Below, piece after piece: positions 1 to 4,665 of a stretch of 6,988 nt of DNA. Position 1 is the stretch's first letter; each line of letters starts with the position of its first letter. Under the pieces are notes generated by a model. That model saw nothing but the letters and a program-made list of their open reading frames with translations. It was not told the origin of the DNA and searched no databases. The position numbers were made by a program, and so were the translations under genes. This DNA is from Thermoplasmata archaeon UBA184 (GTDB taxonomy: Archaea; Thermoplasmatota; Thermoplasmata; Lutacidiplasmatales; UBA184), in assembly GCA_002495185.1 (NCBI GenBank), contig DAEB01000041.1:7045-14032 (forward strand). The letters are read 5' to 3'.

Positions 1-603
1 CCGATGAGCGGGGCCGAGGAGTTCGAGTTCGGTCCCCCCGTGGGCCGGACCCGCGTCTACCGGACGCTCCACTCCGAGCCGGCGACCCTTCCCGAGAGCC
101 TCCGGGCGAAGGGGATCCGGCACTGCGAGTGGAAGGAAGGCGGTCCGGGGATCGAAGTGCTCCGCACGATGGCGCTCCTCGGCCTGGCCTCGGACCAGCC
201 GCTCGACGTGAAGGGACAGAAGGTGGCGCCCCGCGAGTTCACGCTCGCCCTCCTCCGCCGGGGAAAGCTGCTCGGCGCCCCCGAAGGGGTCACGGTCAAC
301 GACTGGGAGCTGTTCGACATCGAGGTGAAGGGAACGAAGGGCGGGAAGCCCGTCCTTCGCCATGCGATCGGGCGGTTCCCCCCGCGGCCCGACTGGCACC
401 TGACCGCGACCGAGTACGTCGTCGGGATCGCCGGGGCGGTCGGCGCGGAGCTGATCGTCCAGGGGAAGGTCCGCGAGGTCGGGGTCGTGCCCCCCGAGCG
501 GTGCATCCCGCCGGCGCCGTTCCGCAGCGCGCTCGCGAAGCGACGGGTCGAGACGACAATCACCCCGCCCGAGCCCCCGCTCCCTCCGTGGAAAGAGAAA
601 TAG
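1..603 (+). CDS. Saccharopine dehydrogenase-family oxidoreductase, C-terminal part (5' partial)
   Basis: This is the C-terminal substrate-binding/dimerisation part of a saccharopine dehydrogenase-like NAD(P)-dependent oxidoreductase (family members include saccharopine reductase, lysine 6-dehydrogenase and carboxynorspermidine synthase). Family landmarks, numbered from the ATG at position 4: VGRTRVYRTLHSEPATLP (13-30), then a GLASDQPLDVKG.KVAPRE segment (60-78), and the tail GVVPPERCIPPAPFRSALAKR (160-180), which matches the usual 'GV..PE..idP..F..eLakRg' ending. Full-length members are roughly 350-400 residues, so the Rossmann NAD(P) domain should lie upstream, outside the window. The frame is open at base 1 (a Pro codon precedes the ATG at 4), so that ATG is probably internal. 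The protein ends in a Pro-rich tail at TAG 601-603. The exact substrate cannot be told, because the discriminating N-terminal part is missing. Family assignment is confident; enzyme identity is not. Confidence 0.82.
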   Translation, partial: PMSGAEEFEFGPPVGRTRVYRTLHSEPATLPESLRAKGIRHCEWKEGGPGIEVLRTMALLGLASDQPLDVKGQKVAPREFTLALLRRGKLLGAPEGVTVNDWELFDIEVKGTKGGKPVLRHAIGRFPPRPDWHLTATEYVVGIAGAVGAELIVQGKVREVGVVPPERCIPPAPFRSALAKRRVETTITPPEPPLPPWKEK

Positions 604-627
604 CGGTCCCGAGAGAGAAAATCAACC

Positions 628-666
628 ATTTCCGCCATATTCTTGTGCGGAAATTAGCGGAATTTC
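628..666 (+). repeat. Two overlapping inverted repeats downstream of the oxidoreductase gene
   Basis: Two perfect inverted repeats share bases. The first is ATTTCCGC (628-635) with GCGGAAAT (647-654): 8 bp, 11-nt loop. The second is GAAATT (650-655) with AATTTC (661-666): 6 bp, 5-nt loop. Because both use 650-654, only one hairpin can form at a time in RNA. They begin 24 nt after the stop codon, in an AT-richer stretch. No T-run follows, so this does not look like a classic terminator. It could be a 3'-end processing or attenuation structure, a protein-binding site, or chance in AT-rich DNA. Confidence 0.4.
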
Positions 667-751
667 ACAGGTTGCGCCATGGAATCATCAATTAGAGTCT
701 CGTATTCATCTCATATCTCGCGCCAATCCTCGTATTCTTGGGCTTAGCCAA

Positions 752-760
752 TTATATATA
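752..760 (+). promoter_or_regulatory. Archaeal-type TATA box for the aminotransferase gene
   Basis: TTATATATA stands out in GC-rich surroundings. With the usual archaeal spacing of about 25-27 bp from box centre to transcription start, the RNA would begin near 780-784, leaving a leader of roughly 17-21 nt before the ATG at 801. That leader (aacgcccggaattcgttcttt) contains no Shine-Dalgarno-like GGAGG, so translation would start without one. A C5-TC-G4 run (762-772) sits between the box and the start site and might be an operator half-site, but that is speculative. The box position also supports 801, rather than an internal ATG, as the start of the next gene. Confidence 0.6.
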
Positions 761-800
761 GCCCCCTCGGGGTGGCACGAACGCCCGGAATTCGTTCTTT

Positions 801-2444
801 ATGGCGGAGGTGGACCCCGCCCCGGTGTCGACGTCCCGGACCAGCGAGGGGACCCCCTCTTCGGACCGGCCCGAAATCGCCCCTTCCGGCGCCTCGCTCC
901 TGATGGCCGAGGGGTCGGCCGTCCCGACCCCCACCCCGGCGCCCTCCCCGGGGGGCGGCGCGGAGGAGAAGAAGAAGGAGAGCCCGAAGGAGACGGCGAA
1001 GGAGGCCCCGAAGGAGGCCGCGAAAGAGGCCGCCAAGGAGGGTGCCAAAGAGGAGGCTCCCGCGGCGGAGGAGCCCGCGCCGCTCCCGATTCCGATCGCG
1101 CGCCTCGTCCCGAAGCTCAAGAAGAGCGCGAAACTGTTCGAGGAGGCGAAGAAGTACCTCCCGAACGGCTCGAGCTCCCTCATCCGGACCGCCTCGTACG
1201 ACCCGGTCCCCCCGTTCCTCGCGAAGGGGAAGGGCTCCCGGATCTGGGACGAGGACGGGAACGAGTACCTCGACTTCAACCTCGCCTACGGGGTCCTGAT
1301 CAACGGCCACGCCCCGGAGTCGCAGGTCAAGGCGATCCAGGAACAGGCCGAACTGGGCCTCAACTTCGGCGCCCCCGGAGAGCTCGAGGTCGAGGTCGCG
1401 AAGCTGTTCAAGAAGCTGGTCCCCAACACGGGGCGGGTCGCGTTCTGCACGAGCGGGTCGGACGCGACGATGAACGCGATCCGGATCGCGCGGGCGGCGA
1501 CCGGGAAGGACGCGATCCTGAAGTTCGAGGGCCACTACCACGGACAGCACGACATCGTCCTCATCAGCGCCGAGGCCCCGCCGATGGTCGCGGGGATCGA
1601 CGAGTACCCGCGCCCGCTCCCGAACTCGGCCGGGATCCCCCCGGGCGTGACGGACTACGTCCTCGTGGCGCCGTACAACTCGATCGACGCGTTCGAGCGG
1701 ATCGTCCGACGGTACCGCAACCGGCTCGCCTGCGTCATCCTCGAACCGATCATGGCGAACTCGGGGGTCATCCCGCCCGCGCCGGACTACCTGAACCGTC
1801 TCATCGAGATCGCGCACCAGAACGACATGCTCGTCATCTTCGACGAGGTGTTCACGGGGTTCCGCGTGGCGCCGGGCGGGGCCCAGCAGCTCTACAACGT
1901 CGAGCCCGACATCTCCTGCTGGGCGAAGGCGCTCGGCGGGGGCGTGCCCGTCTCGGCGGTCTCGGGGAAGGCGGAGTACATGGAGCTGATCGCCCCCGGG
2001 CGGATCAGCTTCGGAGGCACCTACAACGCGAACAACCTGACGATGGCGGGGACGCTGGCGAACCTGAGGACGCTCGCCCGCGGCGGGGAGGAGCTCTACG
2101 CCCGGTTCGGGAGGCTCACCGAGCGGCTCCATAAGGGGCTCGAGGAGGCCGGCCGGGAGTCGAAGCTCTCCACCCTCGTCCAGTCGGTGAACGGGATGCT
2201 CCAGTTCTTCTTCACGAAGCGGAAGAAGATCACGAACTACCGGGAGAGCCTGCAGATCGACTGGAACCTCTACCTCCGGCACCACCAGCTGCTCCTCGAC
2301 AAGGGGATCTACATCCACCCCGACAACTACGAGCGGATCACGCTCTCGAGCGCGCACACCGAGAAGGACATCGACAAGTTCGTCTCGGTCGCTCACGAGA
2401 CGTTCGCCGAACTTCGGACCCTGCCGCGCGACTACCTACCCTAG
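801..2444 (+). CDS. PLP-dependent class III aminotransferase (glutamate-1-semialdehyde aminomutase-like) with N-terminal extension
   Basis: This 547-residue protein is a fold-type I, class III PLP enzyme closest by eye to glutamate-1-semialdehyde 2,1-aminomutases (HemL). Motifs: TSGSDATMNAIRIAR (217-231) for PLP phosphate binding, FEGHYHG (242-248) with the ring-stacking aromatic, EP at 315-316, FDEVFTGFR (347-355) with the pyridine-nitrogen Asp348, CWAKALGGG (373-381) with the Schiff-base Lys376, and GGTYNANN (405-412), where HemL usually has GT.SGNP. The catalytic core runs from about residue 105 to the end, about 440 residues, normal for the family. The first ~100 residues are extra, low in complexity, rich in Pro/Ala then Lys/Glu, with no signal peptide, and look disordered or helical. 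ATG 801 is chosen from the TATA box 41-49 bp upstream; ATG 903 is an alternative. A neighbouring saccharopine dehydrogenase-like gene and a peptide importer make amino-acid catabolism at least as likely as tetrapyrrole synthesis. Stop TAG 2442-2444. Confidence 0.88.
   Translation: MAEVDPAPVSTSRTSEGTPSSDRPEIAPSGASLLMAEGSAVPTPTPAPSPGGGAEEKKKESPKETAKEAPKEAAKEAAKEGAKEEAPAAEEPAPLPIPIARLVPKLKKSAKLFEEAKKYLPNGSSSLIRTASYDPVPPFLAKGKGSRIWDEDGNEYLDFNLAYGVLINGHAPESQVKAIQEQAELGLNFGAPGELEVEVAKLFKKLVPNTGRVAFCTSGSDATMNAIRIARAATGKDAILKFEGHYHGQHDIVLISAEAPPMVAGIDEYPRPLPNSAGIPPGVTDYVLVAPYNSIDAFERIVRRYRNRLACVILEPIMANSGVIPPAPDYLNRLIEIAHQNDMLVIFDEVFTGFRVAPGGAQQLYNVEPDISCWAKALGGGVPVSAVSGKAEYMELIAPGRISFGGTYNANNLTMAGTLANLRTLARGGEELYARFGRLTERLHKGLEEAGRESKLSTLVQSVNGMLQFFFTKRKKITNYRESLQIDWNLYLRHHQLLLDKGIYIHPDNYERITLSSAHTEKDIDKFVSVAHETFAELRTLPRDYLP
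981..1052 (+). repeat. Six tandem copies of a 12-nt repeat encoding [STAG][AP]KE
   Basis: Six consecutive 12-mers follow the pattern NNNSCSAARGAG (for example gccccgaaggag at 1005-1016 and gccgcgaaagag at 1017-1028). They encode SPKE-TAKE-APKE-AAKE-AAKE-GAKE, residues 61-84 of the aminotransferase. A four-residue period with Lys and Glu side by side favours a charged, solvent-exposed single helix, similar in composition to rigid EAAAK-type linkers. The copies differ mainly at the first two codons and at silent third positions, so the array is not a very recent perfect expansion. Confidence 0.85.
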
Positions 2445-2480
2445 AGGGTGGCGGGCACGGGCACGGAGGCGGCGAGCGAG

Positions 2481-2487
2481 TTAATAT
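2481..2487 (+). promoter_or_regulatory. TATA-like box for the dpp operon
   Basis: TTAATAT is the only AT-rich patch in the 112-bp gap between the aminotransferase stop and dppB. Archaeal spacing would place the transcription start near 2508-2513, giving a leader of about 45-50 nt that contains the hairpin and ribosome binding site described separately. No T-rich terminator is visible after the aminotransferase gene, so read-through from upstream remains possible. Confidence 0.5.
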
Positions 2488-2488
2488 G

Positions 2489-2506
2489 CGGGACCGAATC
2501 GGGACC
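2489..2506. promoter_or_regulatory. Direct repeat CGGGACC, 11-bp spacing (possible operator)
   Basis: CGGGACC occurs at 2489-2495 and again at 2500-2506, offset by 11 bp, close to one helical turn, so both copies face the same side of the DNA. They lie immediately downstream of the TATA-like box and overlap the region where the transcription complex would sit. The palindromes CACGTG (2506-2511) and CCCGGG (2512-2517) follow directly. This is a plausible repressor or activator site, but in such GC-rich DNA short repeats also arise by chance. Confidence 0.3.
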
Positions 2507-2514
2507 ACGTGCCC

Positions 2515-2536
2515 GGGTTGGCGCTAGCGCCGCCCC
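2515..2536 (+). promoter_or_regulatory. Leader hairpin around a 12-bp palindrome, upstream of dppB
   Basis: GGCGCTAGCGCC (2520-2531) is a perfect 12-bp palindrome. As RNA it can fold with stem GGCG/CGCC and loop CTAG. The stem extends through one G-U pair, one mismatch and three more G-C pairs (2515-2517 with 2534-2536). It ends seven nt before the ribosome binding site of dppB, so it could affect translation as an RNA, or act as an operator as DNA. Confidence 0.4.
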
Positions 2537-2542
2537 CCTGAT

Positions 2543-2551
2543 GGGAGGAGA
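2543..2551 (+). promoter_or_regulatory. Ribosome binding site of dppB
   Basis: GGGAGGAGA contains GGAGG at 2544-2548, eight nt before ATG 2557. This supports 2557 as the start. The ATG at 2541, which lies upstream of the site and is in another frame, is excluded. Confidence 0.75.
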
Positions 2552-2556
2552 GGGGG

Positions 2557-3579
2557 ATGGGTAGGAATCTCGAGGACCTTCTCATCTTCATCGGTAAGCG
2601 GTTCCTCCAGCTCCTCCCCGTCCTGTTCGGGATCATCCTCCTGATGTTCCTCGTCACCCACGTCTTCCCGCTCAACCCGTGTCCCCGGTGGTACCCGAAG
2701 GCGAGCCAGCAGGTGCTCGCCAACTGCGAGGCGCAGTTCTCCCAGCCGGTCCTGACCCAGTTCTGGACCTACTTCACGAAGCTTCTCGCCGGCAACTGGG
2801 GGGCCTCCCAGTTCGGCCAGCCGGTCTACCCGGTGATCACCGAGCGGTTCCCGGCGACCCTCGAGCTCGTCCTCGCCTCGATGTTCCTCATGATCTTCAT
2901 CGGGATCCCGCTCGGGGTCATCGGGGCCCAGTACGCGGGCCGGTGGGCCGACCACCTGGTCCGGGTCCTCTACCTGAGCGGCTGGTCGATCCCGACCTAC
3001 GTGGGCGCGATCGTCGCGGCGGTGTTTTTAGCACCCGTGGTCGGCCTCCCGGCCGGCCACGAGTACAGCACCACCTCGCCGCCGTTCGCCCAGGTCACTC
3101 ACATGTCGGTGGTCGACGCGATCCTTGCCGGCAATTTCCCGTACACGGTCGACGCGCTCGAGCACCTCATCCTGCCGGCCGGGGTGCTCGCGTTCATTGA
3201 GATGGGGAACGCGACCCGGATGACGCGGTCGGCGATGCTCGAGGTGATGCCGCTCGAGTACGTGAAATCGGCCCGGATGAAGGGACTCTCCAACTTCATC
3301 GTGATGTACAAGCATGCCCTCCGCAACGCCCTCATCACCGCGACGACCGTCCTCGGGGTGACGGCGGGCGGGCTCCTCGCGGGGACGGTCGTCATCGAGG
3401 AGGTCTTCTCCTGGCCGGGGATCGGTGCCTATGCCTTCGCGGCGCTCGGAGGCGGCGGGGAGCCGAACTTCGACGGCGCGATCGCGGTCGTCATCGTCTT
3501 CGCGCTCGGAGTGGTCATCGCGAACCTGATCGCCGACATCCTCTACGGCGTCCTCGACCCGCGCGTCGATTGGAGGTGA
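2557..3579 (+). CDS. dppB: Dipeptide/oligopeptide ABC importer permease, DppB type
   Basis: One of two membrane subunits of a peptide-type ABC importer, 340 residues, the normal length. The first membrane segment (about 19-38) is followed by the DppB-specific outward-facing region. That region carries NWGASQFGQPVYPVITERFPATLEL (80-104), matching the family's 'NWGTS...QPV...I..RLPATLEL'. Further membrane segments lie at about 104-126, 137-161, 203-218, 257-281 and 308-331. The cytoplasmic EAA coupling loop, which docks on the ATPases, is EYVKSARMKGLSNFIVMYKH (234-253) with the invariant Gly at 243. The C-terminus YGVLDPRVDWR is the family signature ending. Two cysteines, C42 and C57, lie in the outward-facing segment and might pair. 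It is the first gene of the operon, with its own promoter-like element and strong ribosome binding site. The transported peptide or other solute (nickel importers of this family look similar) cannot be read from the permease. Confidence 0.93.
   Translation: MGRNLEDLLIFIGKRFLQLLPVLFGIILLMFLVTHVFPLNPCPRWYPKASQQVLANCEAQFSQPVLTQFWTYFTKLLAGNWGASQFGQPVYPVITERFPATLELVLASMFLMIFIGIPLGVIGAQYAGRWADHLVRVLYLSGWSIPTYVGAIVAAVFLAPVVGLPAGHEYSTTSPPFAQVTHMSVVDAILAGNFPYTVDALEHLILPAGVLAFIEMGNATRMTRSAMLEVMPLEYVKSARMKGLSNFIVMYKHALRNALITATTVLGVTAGGLLAGTVVIEEVFSWPGIGAYAFAALGGGGEPNFDGAIAVVIVFALGVVIANLIADILYGVLDPRVDWR
3572..3579 (+). promoter_or_regulatory. Perfect Shine-Dalgarno GGAGGTGA at the dppB/dppC junction
   Basis: GGAGGTGA, a full 8-nt complement of the archaeal/bacterial 16S rRNA 3' end, includes the dppB stop codon TGA (3577-3579). 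A start codon would be expected about 5-9 nt downstream. The dppC frame has ACG at 3586-3588, six nt after the site, and its first ATG only at 3616. This site therefore decides how the dppC start should be read; see the dppC entry. Confidence 0.7.
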
Positions 3580-3615
3580 GAGGACACGGCAACCGTCTCC
3601 GCCCCGTCCTCCGCC

Positions 3616-4665
3616 ATGCTCCCGACGCGGTCGACCAACGTGGCCTCCCGGGTGGGCCGGTCGTTCCTCGCCTTCTTCCGCATCATGCGGGCGAACCCGC
3701 TCACCTTCGCCGGGTTCATTCTCGTCACGATCATCCTCGTGCTCGCCGCGCTCGTCGCGCTCGTTCCGTCCCTCATCATCCCGTACGGCGCGACCCAGGA
3801 CACGGGGGCGCACGAGGTGGCGCCGACCCTGTTCCGGTGGCCGCCGTCCCTCGCCCACCCGTTCGGGACCGACCAGGCGAACATCGACCTGTTCTCGGCC
3901 GTCCTTCGGGCGCTCCCGCTCGACCTCGCGATCGGGATCGGGATCGCGGGGATCGCCCTGGTCGCGGGCGGGATCCTCGGCCTCATTGCCGGCTTCTGGG
4001 ACCAGCCGGGGACCCCCGGCGGGGCGGTCTCGGTGGTCATCCTCCGGACGACCGACGTCTTCCTCGCGTTCCCGAGCCTCGTCCTCGCGCTCGCGATCGT
4101 CGCGTCGATCGGTCGAGGCATCTGGGCCGCGATCCTCGCCATCCTGATCACCTGGTGGCCGTACTACGTACGGCTGGTCCGCGGGGAGACCCTCGCGGTG
4201 AAGCATCTCCCGTACGTCACGGCCGCCCGCGCCGCCGGGGTCCGGGAGACCCGGATCCTGACCCGGCACATCCTTCGGAACGTCCTCGAGCCCGTCATCG
4301 TCTACTTCACGCTCGACATCGGCACCGTCCTCGTCACGTTCTCGACGATCTCGTTCATCGGCGCCGGCATCCCGTGGCCTGGACCGACTCCCGAGTGGGG
4401 CAGCATGATGTCGTTCTACCAGGGGAACTACCCGCTCGAGCAGTTCTGGTGGTTCATCACGTTCCCGGCGATCGCCATCTTCGTGACGGCGCTCGCGTTC
4501 AGTCTCCTCGGGGACGGCCTCCGGGACGTCCTCGACCCGCGCACGCGTCGCGCGCTCGCGGAGTCGAGCTCGGCGTCGACCCTCCCGCAGGAGGCCCCGC
4601 CGACCGCGGCCACGCCGACCACGCCGGAGCAGGAAGAGGAGGCCGAGGAGGCGGACGAGTCATGA
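3616..4665 (+). CDS. dppC: Dipeptide/oligopeptide ABC importer permease, DppC type
   Basis: Second membrane subunit of the importer, 349 residues from the first ATG. Family marks: FFRIMRANPLTFAGFILV (20-37) leading into membrane segment 1, HPFGTDQANIDLFSAVL (81-97; family 'HPLGTD..GRDV.SRVL'), DVFLAFPSLVLALAI (147-161), the EAA loop around ETLAVKHLPYVTAARAAG (191-208), and the closing GDGLRDVLDPR (299-309). About six membrane segments are expected. Residues 311-349 form an extra Ala/Pro/Thr then Glu-rich tail (EQEEEAEEADES), which should be cytoplasmic. Start is uncertain: ATG 3616 has no ribosome binding site, while a perfect GGAGGTGA at 3572-3579 is followed six nt later by an in-frame ACG (3586), which would add ten residues (ATVSAPSSA after the first). 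No ATG, GTG or TTG exists in frame between the dppB stop and 3616. The stop overlaps the dppD start (ATGA, 4662-4665). Confidence 0.92.
   Translation: MLPTRSTNVASRVGRSFLAFFRIMRANPLTFAGFILVTIILVLAALVALVPSLIIPYGATQDTGAHEVAPTLFRWPPSLAHPFGTDQANIDLFSAVLRALPLDLAIGIGIAGIALVAGGILGLIAGFWDQPGTPGGAVSVVILRTTDVFLAFPSLVLALAIVASIGRGIWAAILAILITWWPYYVRLVRGETLAVKHLPYVTAARAAGVRETRILTRHILRNVLEPVIVYFTLDIGTVLVTFSTISFIGAGIPWPGPTPEWGSMMSFYQGNYPLEQFWWFITFPAIAIFVTALAFSLLGDGLRDVLDPRTRRALAESSSASTLPQEAPPTAATPTTPEQEEEAEEADES
4645..4651 (+). promoter_or_regulatory. Ribosome binding site of dppD inside the dppC tail
   Basis: GAGGAGG lies ten nt before ATG 4662 and is part of the Glu-rich codons ending dppC. It fixes 4662 as the dppD start and, with the ATGA overlap, indicates translational coupling. 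Confidence 0.6.

Larger units (their letters stand above)
604..800. other. AT-richer intergenic region
   Basis: This 197-bp gap separates the oxidoreductase gene from the aminotransferase gene and is visibly poorer in GC than the genes on either side. It contains the overlapping inverted repeats (628-666), short direct repeats (CTCGTATTC at 699-707 and 729-737; CATATTCTTG at 636-645 against CGTATTCTTG at 731-740; GCGCCA at 674-679 and 720-725) and the TATA box at 752-760. I see no tRNA, no supportable small ORF and no obvious known structured RNA in it. Confidence 0.6.

Noticed and set aside
628..666. Intrinsic terminator for the oxidoreductase gene
   Set aside because: Hairpins are present, but no T-run follows on the + strand, so the terminator label is not supported; kept only as inverted repeats.
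604..800. tRNA, riboswitch or CRISPR repeat in the AT-richer gap
   Set aside because: No cloverleaf or T-loop sequence, no regular repeat-spacer pattern and no known aptamer core could be recognised.
744..2396. A 550-residue open frame on the - strand opposite the aminotransferase
   Set aside because: Composition (Arg/Val/Asp/Leu repeats) is typical of a GC-rich antisense shadow; no recognisable domain, and the + strand gene is certain.
2541..2543. ATG just upstream of the dppB ribosome binding site
   Set aside because: Wrong frame for dppB, and located before rather than after the GGAGG.
3576..3578. GTG overlapping the dppB stop (GTGA) as the dppC start, by analogy with dppF
   Set aside because: It is in a different frame from dppC and lies inside the Shine-Dalgarno itself; using it would need a frameshift.
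3028..4269. A 413-residue open frame on the - strand opposite dppB and dppC
   Set aside because: Extremely Arg/Asp/Gly/Glu-rich, no motifs, and it spans two well-supported genes and their junction; a shadow.
3570..4661. A long open frame on the + strand overlapping all of dppC and running into dppD, which could look like a 749-residue fusion protein
   Set aside because: The part before 4662 has no family features and is Arg/Pro/Asp-rich, as expected from an out-of-frame reading of GC-rich DNA. dppC in the other frame has full permease motifs, and dppD has its own ATG and ribosome site at 4662.
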